Origin: Geoglobus acetivorans
Lineage (GTDB): Archaea > Halobacteriota > Archaeoglobi > Archaeoglobales > Archaeoglobaceae
Direction: 5' to 3'
Length of the DNA stretch: 64,000 nt
Assembly: GCF_039641995.1 (NCBI RefSeq)
Contig: NZ_CP087714.1
Location: 1,302,001 to 1,366,000, forward strand
Numbering within the stretch: the stretch's first letter is position 1; every line of letters starts with the position of its first letter. This document shows, in pieces, positions 1-7,459 of this stretch. The notes beneath the pieces are model-generated. The model was not told where the DNA came from and did no database searches. It saw only the letters and a program-made list of their open reading frames with translations. The position numbers and the translations under genes are program-made.

Positions 1-690
1 GATGGTAGGTGGGATGGAGTTTACACGATGGAGGACTCCCCGTATCTTATGGAGGTGCTGACCGAACTGAGAGACAAAGAGACTGATTCAATTCCGTTCA
101 GAAAGGGTCTTGTAAAATTTGGGAGATTCATGGGCTACGAGATAATAAAAACGATGGAGATTGAGAAGATAACTGTTGAGACGCCTCTTGAGGAGACTGA
201 GGGAGTGGTCGTCAGAGACAGAAAAAATGTGGTAATAATAACTGTTCTGAGAGCCGCTGTTCCAATGATGGAAGGACTTGTGAAGGTTTTTGAACATGCC
301 AGAATAGGTATTGTCTCTGCTGTGAGGGGAAAGGCTCCTGAGTTCAGGGTTGAGATGAACTACATTAAGGTACCCCACATAAGCGACGAGGACACTGTCA
401 TAATTGCAGACCCAATGATTGCAACAGGCTCAACTCTCCTTGAAGTTATAGCCGAGATAAAGAAATACGGCAGTCCCAAGAGAATCATTGTGGCGGGAGT
501 TCTCGGTTCTCCTGAGGGCATATCGAGAATTAAAGAAAAACACCCTGACGTCGAAATATTCGTCGGAAAGGTCGATAGAGAGCTTAACGATGATGGATAT
601 ATCCTTCCAGGGCTGGGAGATGCAGGTGACAGGGCTTTTGGATTGCCGGTGAAGCTTTCAACGCTTCCACAGCTGAGGAGTATTGAATAA
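1..690 (+). CDS. upp: Uracil phosphoribosyltransferase, 5' end beyond window
   Basis: Converts uracil and PRPP to UMP in pyrimidine salvage (cytosol). The PRPP-binding loop reads [15 protein letters not shown] and the C-terminus has the family-typical uracil-binding stretch [15 protein letters not shown]. The first ATG in the window is at 28, but the frame is open to base 1 and the residues before that ATG (GVYT) align with the first beta strand of archaeal UPRTases, so the true start probably lies left of the window. A T-rich stretch at 709-727 follows the TAA stop and is a likely terminator. The next gene is about 390 bp away, so it is not co-transcribed with it. Confidence 0.93.
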   Translation, partial: DGRWDGVYTMEDSPYLMEVLTELRDKETDSIPFRKGLVKFGRFMGYEIIKTMEIEKITVETPLEETEGVVVRDRKNVVIITVLRAAVPMMEGLVKVFEHARIGIVSAVRGKAPEFRVEMNYIKVPHISDEDTVIIADPMIATGSTLLEVIAEIKKYGSPKRIIVAGVLGSPEGISRIKEKHPDVEIFVGKVDRELNDDGYILPGLGDAGDRAFGLPVKLSTLPQLRSIE

Positions 691-708
691 TTCACAAAAC
701 TGGATTAT

Positions 709-727
709 CGTATTTTTCGTTTTTTTT
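709..727 (+). terminator. T-rich archaeal terminator after upp
   Basis: Two runs of T (five and eight) follow the upp stop within 20-40 nt, the usual form of archaeal intrinsic termination. No strong hairpin is seen. Confidence 0.45.
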
Positions 728-865
728 GAAGAAATTTATTGTCTGGTGGGGTAAGGTCTCAATATGTTGCTTGTTCAAAAATGCGATCAAATGCTTGTAT
801 CGGGCTACAGTCCATTTTGAGGGTTGCTGGAATTATGTCCATGGCTCTCTGCTTGAAAATTATAT

Positions 866-879
866 GGAAATCTAATTCC
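866..879. promoter_or_regulatory. Distal NrpR-type operator, perfect GGAA-N6-TTCC
   Basis: GGAAATCTAATTCC matches the NrpR operator consensus known from methanogens (GGAA-N6-TTCC). It overlaps the downstream edge of a TATA-like element (AATTATATGG, 858-867), so a bound repressor would cover the start region of any promoter here. It lies about 140 bp upstream of the promoter-proximal site at 1021 in front of the acyl-CoA dehydrogenase operon. The rest of 691-1020 holds no supported gene. Confidence 0.5.
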
Positions 880-1020
880 AAAGATTCGATTGTTTTTCAT
901 ACTATGCTTCTGGAAATGTTACTTTATTCTGTGTTTTTTTCTGGGCATATTCTCTGTTATTATGACTTTTACAGTTTGGACGTGCAACATCAAACATTGC
1001 CTTAGTTAGCATCTACAATC

Positions 1021-1048
1021 GGAAGTTAATTTCCGAAAACTATATATT
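1021..1048 (+). promoter_or_regulatory. Promoter with NrpR-type operator for the acyl-CoA dehydrogenase-sucCD operon
   Basis: GGAAGTTAATTTCC (1021-1034) is a perfect GGAA-N6-TTCC palindrome flanked by C and G. Six bases later comes the TATA box TATATATT (1041-1048), with a BRE-like CGAAAAC between them, so the operator abuts the BRE. The same layout occurs at 6203-6232, 6264-6294 and 7385-7415. Transcription should begin near 1068-1072, giving a very short leader. Confidence 0.75.
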
Positions 1049-1081
1049 GGCATGCAGTGTCCCAACACATGGGTGATAAAC

Positions 1082-2272
1082 GTGTCCAGACCAGCAGACT
1101 TCTACAACATCGATGAACTTCTAACAGACGAGGAAAAGCTTGTAAGAAGCTCAGTTAGGGAATTCCTGGAAAAGGAAGTCAGACCTCTCGTTATAGATGC
1201 CTGGCATGAAGAAAAGCCCCTCAACTTCAGAGAACTCGGGAAGAAGTTCGGAGAACTCGGCATGCTCGGGGCGTTCATCCCCGAGGAATACGGCTGTCCG
1301 GGAATGAACTACACCACATTCGGGTTAATCTGCCAGGAAGTCGAAAGAATCGACAGCGCTCTCAGAAGTTTCGTGGCCGTAACATCCGGCCTCGTCATGT
1401 ACCCAATATGGAGGTACGGCAGCGAGGAGCAGAAGAAAAAGTACCTTCCCAAGCTTGCGAGCGGAGAGATCATAGGCTGCTTCGGCCTCACCGAGCCAAA
1501 CCACGGCAGCGATCCCGCAAGCATGGAGGCGAGATGCAAAAAAGACGGAGACGAGTGGATCCTCAATGGAACAAAAACCTGGATTACAGAGGCTGACATA
1601 GCAGACATTGCAATCTTCTGGGCGAGAGACGTTGACGACGGCAGGGTGAAGGGATTCATAGTGGAGAAGGGAACCAAAGGCTTCCACCAGAGCGCATTGA
1701 CTAAGAAAGGCTCAATGAGAGCAGGAGGCGTGGGTGAATTCTCGCTTGTCAACTGCAGAGTCCCGGATGAACAGAGGCTGCCTGAGGCAAAGGGCCTTGG
1801 CGCCCCTCTAAGCTGCCTCAATCAGGCAAGGTTCGGCATCTCCTGGGGAGCAGTAGGCATAGCCTTGGACTGCTTTGAGACAGTACTCAGCTATGTGAAG
1901 GAGAGGAAGCAGTTTGGAACCCCTCTCGCATCCTTCCAGCTCGTCCAGGAAAAGCTCGCCTACATGCTTATAGAGATCACAAAAGCCCAGCTCGTCGCAT
2001 GGAGACTGGGCAGACTCATGGATGAGGGCAGGGCAACAACAGAACAGATCTCCTTGGCCAAAAAGAACAACGTCAAAATCGCAAGGGATATAGCAAGACT
2101 GGCAAGGGAAATGCTCGGAGCCAACGGCATAAGCCTTGACTACTCCCCGATAAGACACATGGCAAACATCGAGTCAGTCTACACCTACGAAGGCACAGAC
2201 GACATCCACACCCTCATCCTCGGCAGAGCCATAACCGGAATCCAGGCCTTCAGAAGGGAGCTGAAAATATGA
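1082..2272 (+). CDS. Acyl-CoA dehydrogenase, glutaryl-CoA dehydrogenase type
   Basis: FAD enzyme oxidising an acyl-CoA; by family, glutaryl-CoA to crotonyl-CoA plus CO2. Family marks are strong: LRS followed by LVMYPIWRYGSEEQ, the FAD/substrate stretch GCFGLTEPNHGSDP, and YEGTDDIHTLILGRAITG with the catalytic Glu at about residue 370, as in human GCDH. The GTG at 1082 is chosen because GGTGAT at 1072-1077 is a good Shine-Dalgarno and the protein (396 aa) then has normal length; an ATG at 1052 would lie ahead of the predicted transcript. The stop overlaps sucC by ATGA. Codon choice is markedly richer in C-ending codons than in sucC/sucD, suggesting a different history. Substrate is inferred: no ETF genes are adjacent. 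Confidence 0.88.
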   Translation: MSRPADFYNIDELLTDEEKLVRSSVREFLEKEVRPLVIDAWHEEKPLNFRELGKKFGELGMLGAFIPEEYGCPGMNYTTFGLICQEVERIDSALRSFVAVTSGLVMYPIWRYGSEEQKKKYLPKLASGEIIGCFGLTEPNHGSDPASMEARCKKDGDEWILNGTKTWITEADIADIAIFWARDVDDGRVKGFIVEKGTKGFHQSALTKKGSMRAGGVGEFSLVNCRVPDEQRLPEAKGLGAPLSCLNQARFGISWGAVGIALDCFETVLSYVKERKQFGTPLASFQLVQEKLAYMLIEITKAQLVAWRLGRLMDEGRATTEQISLAKKNNVKIARDIARLAREMLGANGISLDYSPIRHMANIESVYTYEGTDDIHTLILGRAITGIQAFRRELKI

Positions 2273-3423
2273 GACTTCATGAGTATCAGGCGAAGAGGAT
2301 CTTTGAAGAGCATGGTATCTCAATACCGAAAGGGAGAGTTGCTGAAACCTCTGAAGAGGCAAGAGAGATAGCTAAGGAGCTTGGTGGAGAGGTTGTTGTT
2401 AAGGCACAAGTTCTTGTGGGTGGCAGGGGCAAGGCAGGAGGAATAAAGAAGGCAGAAAATCCTGATGAAGCTGGAAAGATTGCCGATGGGCTTATTGGGA
2501 GCTATATAAAAGGTCATAAAGTTGAAAAAGTTCTCGTAGAGGAGGCACTGGACATTAAGGCGGAGTACTACGTTGGCTATGTAATTGACAAAAGCAGAAA
2601 GAGGCCAGCATTGATTCTGAGCAGAAGAGGCGGAATGAATGTGGAAGAGATTGCAGAAAAATATCCTGATGATGTGATCAGAATTCATTTTGATCCCCTG
2701 TGGGGTTTGAGAGATTATCAGGTGAGGAAAGTACTGTACGAAGCAAATTTTGATAGCAACGAAATTCCGGAACTTTTGAAAATAGCCAAGAATCTCTGCA
2801 CAATAGCTTTTAAATTTGAAGCAGAGCTTACTGAGATAAATCCTCTTATTCTGACAGATGCCGGATTCGTTGCTGCCGATGCCAGACTGAACATAGATGA
2901 TAATTCTCTTTATCGCAATCCGGAACTTCTGAAACTCAGAGATGCAACAGAGGTCGATGAACTCGAAAGGGAGGCGGTGCTTAAAGGACTGAACTATGTC
3001 AGAATCGGGGGGGATATTGGGATTGTTGCCAACGGCGCCGGACTGGCAATGGCCACGATGGATCTGATACAGCTCATGGGAGGCAGACCGGCTAACTTTC
3101 TGGATACGGGTGGAGGTCTGTCAGATCCCCAGAAAATGAGGATGTGTCTGGAACATGTGGTCAGAGATGAGAATGTCAAGGTCGTTTTTGTAAACATTTT
3201 CGCCGAGATTACGAGATGTGAGAAGGTTGCTGAGGGGATAGTTCTTGCTATGGATACCAGCCGCAGAATCCCTCATGTTGTAAAACTTGCAGGAACAAAT
3301 GAAGAACTTGGAAAGCAATTGCTTCGGGAATTTGCAGAGAGGTCTGGAGCCGAGATTTACTTAGTTGACAGTATTGAAGAAGGGGCTAAAAAAGCTGTGG
3401 AGGTTGCGGGAGGTGGTGTTTGA
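2269..3423 (+). CDS. sucC: Succinyl-CoA synthetase beta subunit (ADP/GDP-forming acid-CoA ligase)
   Basis: ATP-grasp subunit of the acid-CoA ligase that interconverts succinyl-CoA and succinate with nucleotide phosphorylation. The start MRLHEYQAK, the ATP-grasp region (VVVKAQVLVGGRGKAGGIKK) and the C-terminal CoA-ligase part with GGGLSDP and NIFAEITRCEKVAEG are typical; 384 aa is the usual length. The ATG overlaps the stop of the upstream acyl-CoA dehydrogenase (ATGA), so the two are translationally coupled. In this setting the enzyme could activate a dicarboxylate other than succinate, which is inference. Confidence 0.95.
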   Translation: MRLHEYQAKRIFEEHGISIPKGRVAETSEEAREIAKELGGEVVVKAQVLVGGRGKAGGIKKAENPDEAGKIADGLIGSYIKGHKVEKVLVEEALDIKAEYYVGYVIDKSRKRPALILSRRGGMNVEEIAEKYPDDVIRIHFDPLWGLRDYQVRKVLYEANFDSNEIPELLKIAKNLCTIAFKFEAELTEINPLILTDAGFVAADARLNIDDNSLYRNPELLKLRDATEVDELEREAVLKGLNYVRIGGDIGIVANGAGLAMATMDLIQLMGGRPANFLDTGGGLSDPQKMRMCLEHVVRDENVKVVFVNIFAEITRCEKVAEGIVLAMDTSRRIPHVVKLAGTNEELGKQLLREFAERSGAEIYLVDSIEEGAKKAVEVAGGGV

Positions 3424-4293
3424 ATGGCAATACTTGTCGATGAACGCACAAGGGTGATAGTTCAGGGAATTACAGGGTTTCAGGGAAAATTTCAGACCAA
3501 AAGAATGCTTGAATACGGAACAAAGATTGTTGGAGGAGTCTCTCCGGGAAAGGGTGGCCAAGAAGTTTTTGGAATTCCAGTATTCAACACTATGGATGAG
3601 GCTGTTGAAGAAACGGGAGCCAACACTTCGATAATTTACGTACCTGCTAGATTTGCCTATGATGCAGTTCTAGAGGCTATAGATTCCGAACTGGATCTTG
3701 TGGTCTGTGTAACTGAAGGGATCCCCCTCTACGATGAAATGAGGGTCCATTTAAGGCTTGAGAATTCCAGAACCGTGCTCATCGGCCCGAACTGTCCCGG
3801 TGTTATCAGTCCTGGAAAATCAAAGGTGGGTCTCCTCCCAGACAGGTGTTTCGCTCCGGGGAGATTAGGTATAGTTTCAAGAAGTGGAACGCTCACCTAC
3901 CAGATTTCCGAGAATCTCACCAAGGCAGGAATTGGCCAGTCAACGGTCGTCGGAATAGGTGGGGATCCGATGCCAGGACTGACCTTCAGGGATGTTCTTG
4001 AGATGTTTGAGGAGGATGATGGGACGGATACTGTCCTGCTCATAGGTGAAATCGGGGGAAGTGCTGAGGAAGAGGCGGCAGAATACATTGCAACAAAAAT
4101 GAGCAAGCCTGTTGTAGGATACATAGCTGGCGTAACCGCCCCTCCTGGCAAAAAAATGGGTCATGCAGGTGCAATCATCGAAGGTCGAAAAGGAACGGCA
4201 GAGTCTAAAATAGATGCTTTGATGGATGCAGGAGTTACAGTTGTGCAGTCCCTTCAGGATGTGGTCGATGCTATAAGAAATATTATGCAATGA
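3424..4293 (+). CDS. sucD: Succinyl-CoA synthetase alpha subunit
   Basis: Partner of sucC; it carries the CoA-binding domain and the phosphohistidine loop. Visible are the CoA-binding start (VIVQGITGFQGKFQTKRM), GPNCPGVISPG, SRSGTLTYQ and GHAGAIIEG with the phosphorylated His at about residue 247. The start follows the sucC stop with no gap. It is the last gene of the operon that begins at 1082; a TTTTTC stretch at 4324-4330 may end transcription. Confidence 0.95.
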   Translation: MAILVDERTRVIVQGITGFQGKFQTKRMLEYGTKIVGGVSPGKGGQEVFGIPVFNTMDEAVEETGANTSIIYVPARFAYDAVLEAIDSELDLVVCVTEGIPLYDEMRVHLRLENSRTVLIGPNCPGVISPGKSKVGLLPDRCFAPGRLGIVSRSGTLTYQISENLTKAGIGQSTVVGIGGDPMPGLTFRDVLEMFEEDDGTDTVLLIGEIGGSAEEEAAEYIATKMSKPVVGYIAGVTAPPGKKMGHAGAIIEGRKGTAESKIDALMDAGVTVVQSLQDVVDAIRNIMQ

Positions 4294-4413
4294 TGTAGGA
4301 TCGGAAGCTGCACGGTTTCCCTACTATTTTTCTTCTAAAATTGTGTTTGTTCCGGAACGCGTCTTGATGTTTGCGATCGGACAGTGTGTTTTATCATAAA
4401 ATAAAAATAAAAT

Positions 4414-4662
4414 TCATATTCTTAAAGTATGCTCGCCTCGTATGTAGAATATCAGAAATCCCACAAGCACTCCCAGTGTTGCAACCTGAATTGACTTGGG
4501 AACAACCTGTTTCCATGCGAATGTCGCAATAGATGCCCCTGATTCTCCTCCTACTACGAAAGCTACGAGTATCATGAGGAATACCAGCAGTCCTGCGATC
4601 ATAGCAATTCCAAGAAGAGCTCCAAAGATGCTCTTCACCATTTCTTCGGTTTTTTCTTTCAC
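4414..4662 (-). CDS. Small two-helix membrane protein downstream of the TRAP permease
   Basis: 82-aa protein with two predicted transmembrane helices (about residues 14-36 and 56-73). It starts with GTG, preceded by GGGGGTGA, 12 nt after the stop of the permease gene, so the two form one operon. Its place suggests it stands in for the small DctQ-type subunit, but DctQ proteins normally have four helices and no DctQ motif is recognisable. Function unknown; the partnership is inferred from position only. Confidence 0.7.
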   Translation of the reverse strand: MKEKTEEMVKSIFGALLGIAMIAGLLVFLMILVAFVVGGESGASIATFAWKQVVPKSIQVATLGVLVGFLIFYIRGEHTLRI

Positions 4663-4674
4663 AGTCTCACCCCC

Positions 4675-6051
4675 TCATGCGAAAGCAATTGGCAGAATGC
4701 CTAAGAGCAATAGCAGCAGCACAATGACGTGGGCTCCCACCCACACGAGAGTTATCTTTGTGGTCTCTTTAAACCCTGATCCGGCAATTCCCATCGCCAC
4801 ATACATGCACAGTGCTAAAGGTGGAGTCATACCTTCCAGAGCTCCTGTAAGTGCTGGCAGAACTCCGGCGGCTACAACCGGACTCATTCCCGTTGCGACC
4901 AGCAGTGTGACCAGCGTTGGACCAAGTATTGCAATTTGTGAACTGCCTGGAAGAACCATTCCCAGTACAACACCTATGAAGACTATCAGAAGCACGAGAG
5001 CTACGATGCTGAGGTTCAGTGGCTCTATTGCAGCATTCACAGCCTGTCCCAGCTCCAGCTCTTTGAACACGTAGGCAATGGAATACGCAAAATAAACTGT
5101 GAGTGATACGGGCACAACACTGTGGTACGAGTTCTTGAACATTCTGGCGATGTTGTTGAAGAGGCCACCTTTAGATAGCTCCGAGCGGGAAATCAGGATT
5201 GCGTAGGCCATTGTGACAGGGGGTGTGAAGAACAGCACAGTCTTGGAAAAAGCTTTTGCTCCGTCGGCTCCTATCCTTGCTATTATCAGATCTTTCATTG
5301 TTGCATCTATCAGGAACGGCAGGAATATCATCAGGGGGAGTATCAGCACATACCAGCTGCCCTTCAGCGACTCTTTAAGCGATGGAAGTTCTTCCTTAGG
5401 TATTGGTTTCACATCATACACGTAGGTCATTGCAATCAGGGTTACAAGTCTCTGGAGAACGAACCAGATTCCTATTCCCCATACCACCAGCCAGAACTCT
5501 GAAAGCGTGAACATCTCGGGATACATTGCATCGAGCACTCCGAAAGCGAGCAGGATGGTTCCTGAGGGTGGAATCATAGGCCCCATTGCGCTTGACGCCA
5601 TTTCAACGGATGCTGCGAGGTGTCTCGGAAAGCCTGTTCGTATCATGGATGGGATGGTGAAGACACCCGTCGAGGCAACGTTACCCGGACCCGACCCTGA
5701 CAAAGATGCCATGAATGTACTTCCGAAAAGGCTGACGTATCCGGCACCACCCCTGAATCTGCCAACAGCTGCCAGTATTATTCCTATTATTTTATCAATG
5801 ACTCTGGTCTCTCCGAAAACATGTGCTAGCAGCAGAAATCCTACAATCGCATAGAACAGTGTGCTAGTCGAGGGCTTTATCAGGTACTTCAGAAACAGAT
5901 CGAACCTTCCGCTGAACACTATCAGAAGAACGTACGAGAGTGCCATCACTTCGTATATGGGCCTCCTGAATACAACGAACAGTATGGCGATTATTCCCAG
6001 CAGCAGCACTATATAGAGTATTGGCAGAGGGACTCCAAAAAGGGCGTTCAA
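4675..6051 (-). CDS. TRAP-type transporter large permease (DctM-like)
   Basis: Sodium-coupled carboxylate uptake permease of the cytoplasmic membrane, about 11-12 helices. The stretches GSGPGNVASTGVFTIPSM and SAMGPMIPPSGTILLAFG resemble the conserved substrate-site loops of TRAP large subunits of the TAXI/fused class. The start is taken as TTG 6051 (458 aa), not the GTG at 6060, because that GTG lies inside the Shine-Dalgarno AGGAGGTG. The TTG also overlaps the stop of a 38-codon upstream ORF (TTGA). No periplasmic binding protein gene is present nearby. Divergent from the NrpR-like regulator and preceded by an NrpR-type operator, so it is probably in the same regulon as sucCD. Confidence 0.85.
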   Translation of the reverse strand: MNALFGVPLPILYIVLLLGIIAILFVVFRRPIYEVMALSYVLLIVFSGRFDLFLKYLIKPSTSTLFYAIVGFLLLAHVFGETRVIDKIIGIILAAVGRFRGGAGYVSLFGSTFMASLSGSGPGNVASTGVFTIPSMIRTGFPRHLAASVEMASSAMGPMIPPSGTILLAFGVLDAMYPEMFTLSEFWLVVWGIGIWFVLQRLVTLIAMTYVYDVKPIPKEELPSLKESLKGSWYVLILPLMIFLPFLIDATMKDLIIARIGADGAKAFSKTVLFFTPPVTMAYAILISRSELSKGGLFNNIARMFKNSYHSVVPVSLTVYFAYSIAYVFKELELGQAVNAAIEPLNLSIVALVLLIVFIGVVLGMVLPGSSQIAILGPTLVTLLVATGMSPVVAAGVLPALTGALEGMTPPLALCMYVAMGIAGSGFKETTKITLVWVGAHVIVLLLLLLGILPIAFA

Positions 6052-6164
6052 TTTTCGCACCTCCTGGAAAGCGAGACTCTTGCAATCTCTGAAACCACTG
6101 CTCTCTTTTCCATTTCCATCGAGTTTCTCATTTCTGTGTGATACCTTCTTCGAGTTTCACACAT
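6048..6164 (-). CDS. 38-aa ORF translationally coupled to the TRAP permease
   Basis: Short reading frame beginning MCETRRRYHTEM, rich in Arg, Glu and Met. It is preceded by a strong Shine-Dalgarno (GGTGAGGTGG) with 4-nt spacing, starts just downstream of the predicted transcript start, and its TGA overlaps the TTG start of the permease in the form TTGA. No family is recognised. It may be a small structural protein, a leader peptide coupling translation of the permease, or chance; the SD and overlap argue that it is translated. Confidence 0.55.
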   Translation of the reverse strand: MCETRRRYHTEMRNSMEMEKRAVVSEIARVSLSRRCEN

Positions 6165-6202
6165 CCTACCACCTCACCGACGTTAAGTTTAACATCATTG
6201 AT

Positions 6203-6232
6203 AATATTAAAACTTTTTGGTAATTGATTTCC
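6203..6232 (-). promoter_or_regulatory. Promoter with NrpR-type operator for the TRAP operon
   Basis: On the minus strand GGAAATCAATTACC (6232-6219) differs from GGAA-N6-TTCC at one base. Six bases further on lies TTTTAATATT (6212-6203), a TATA box. Spacing and orientation copy the promoters at 1021 and 7385. Transcription should start near 6180, just ahead of the small ORF. Confidence 0.65.
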
Positions 6233-6263
6233 ATTAATTAAATGACCTATAAATGTGGTTTAT

Positions 6264-6294
6264 GGAATTGTGAATCCGTAATAAAATTTTAATA
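6264..6294 (+). promoter_or_regulatory. Promoter with NrpR-type operator for the regulator gene (autoregulation)
   Basis: GGAATTGTGAATCC (6264-6277) is one base from GGAA-N6-TTCC. It is followed by an AT-rich TATA element (AAAATTTTAATA, 6283-6294). The predicted transcript start falls at or next to the ATG at 6311, so the mRNA would be leaderless. Together with the divergent site at 6219-6232 this suggests the regulator controls itself and the TRAP operon. Confidence 0.6.
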
Positions 6295-6310
6295 GTAAAT
6301 TACCAAAAGC

Positions 6311-7318
6311 ATGTTTATGACCCGAAAGTACGGAGATCTTCCGAAAACTGCAGTGGAGATACTCAAGATAGTTTCAATGTCATCTAAGCTGACGAATTCA
6401 ATCGAAATAGCCAAAATCCTCCATAAGGAGAAGGTTTACGTTGACTCCAGAACGGTGAGATATCATCTCAGGCAACTGGAGGATCTTGGTTTTATCACTA
6501 AAATTGGAAGGAAAGGCTGCATCATCACACCTGAGGGTCTTGAGCAGCTGAAAAGGATAATGGTTTACGAGAGGCTTGGTATGCCATCCATTCAGGTGGA
6601 GAAGATGATCGCCAGCAGTACATTTAATCCTGAAACCGGTAAAGGAACTGTTCTTGCCAATGTTGCCGTGATACCAAAAGAGGATTTTGAAAGGGCGGCA
6701 GAGATCATAAATTTCGTATCCTCTCTGAATGTTTTTCCTTCACCGCTGATAGCCGTCGGTGACGAGGGGGAGAGTCTCGGGGATTTTCTCGTTCCGGAAA
6801 ACCATGTAGGTCTTGGGTGCATTTCCACCACCGTTTATGACAGCGTACTTCGTAAAAAAGGTATATTTGTCGAATCCATAGCGGCAGGAGTTTATGAGAT
6901 ACGAGACAGCAAACCAGTGGGATTTGTGGAGCTAATAACACACAACGGAGCGACTTTAAGTCCCGGTGAATTGTTTATCAAAGCTGGATGGACTTCTGTG
7001 AGGAAGATTGCGGAGACGGGCAATGGACATGTTACTGCAGCAATCAAAAGATTTCCCTTCTTCTTTTCAGATGTTGTTGAAAACACTGTTGAACAGTTTA
7101 GAAATATGGGTATAGATGGTGTCATAGAACTTTTCGCAATAACGCCAGAGATAGAGAGAATAGATGTCACCGATGCAAGCAAGGGGAGATTAATTGTTTT
7201 CGGGGGAGGTAATTATTTTGCTCCACTGGTTGAAGAAGGTATGGATGTTAAATTGACCATAAATGCTACACTGGTTGAAGTAAGCGAAATGAAACCTCCA
7301 GATAAAATTTTGAGTTGA
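6311..7318 (+). CDS. NrpR-like transcriptional regulator (winged helix plus DUF128/NRD)
   Basis: 335-aa DNA-binding protein. Residues about 10-75 form a winged helix-turn-helix (SRTVRYHLRQLEDLGFITKI); the remainder matches the NrpR regulatory domain (DUF128), with VGLGCISTTVYDSVLRKKGI and THNGATLSPGELFIKAG. NrpR represses nitrogen-assimilation genes in methanogens and is released by 2-oxoglutarate. Here there are no nitrogen genes; instead the four nearby promoters carry the NrpR operator form, so this paralogue probably controls the carboxylate locus and may sense a related dicarboxylate (inference). One regulatory domain only, as in single-NRD forms. Start at ATG 6311; ATG 6317 is an alternative. 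Confidence 0.88.
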   Translation: MFMTRKYGDLPKTAVEILKIVSMSSKLTNSIEIAKILHKEKVYVDSRTVRYHLRQLEDLGFITKIGRKGCIITPEGLEQLKRIMVYERLGMPSIQVEKMIASSTFNPETGKGTVLANVAVIPKEDFERAAEIINFVSSLNVFPSPLIAVGDEGESLGDFLVPENHVGLGCISTTVYDSVLRKKGIFVESIAAGVYEIRDSKPVGFVELITHNGATLSPGELFIKAGWTSVRKIAETGNGHVTAAIKRFPFFFSDVVENTVEQFRNMGIDGVIELFAITPEIERIDVTDASKGRLIVFGGGNYFAPLVEEGMDVKLTINATLVEVSEMKPPDKILS

Positions 7319-7384
7319 TTCTGTTTTAAGAATGGATATTTTATTCCATTTATCTAAAAATTTAATCTTTTTATTTTTCTACGG

Positions 7385-7415
7385 TTTTGGAAATTAATTT
7401 CCAAAAATTTAAATA
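7385..7415 (+). promoter_or_regulatory. Promoter with perfect 22-bp palindromic NrpR-type operator
   Basis: Bases 7385-7406 form a perfect 22-bp palindrome, four T, GGAAATTAATTTCC, four A, containing an exact GGAA-N6-TTCC (7389-7402). The TATA box TTTAAATA begins five bases later at 7408. It drives the AtuA-like/DUF4387 pair. This is the strongest operator of the set and can serve as the reference for searching the genome. Confidence 0.8.
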
Positions 7416-7459
7416 CTTGAAGAACCTTCGATTACAAAGCTAAAATAACAGGAGGGGTA

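Noticed and set aside
739-1005. 88-aa frame upstream of the acyl-CoA dehydrogenase
   Set aside because: TTG start, no Shine-Dalgarno, Cys/Met-rich odd composition, and it runs through both operator regions; better explained as non-coding leader DNA.
1675-1688. GGAA-CCAAAGGC-TTCC inside the dehydrogenase gene as an operator
   Set aside because: Spacer is eight bases rather than six and it lies in coding sequence without a TATA box.
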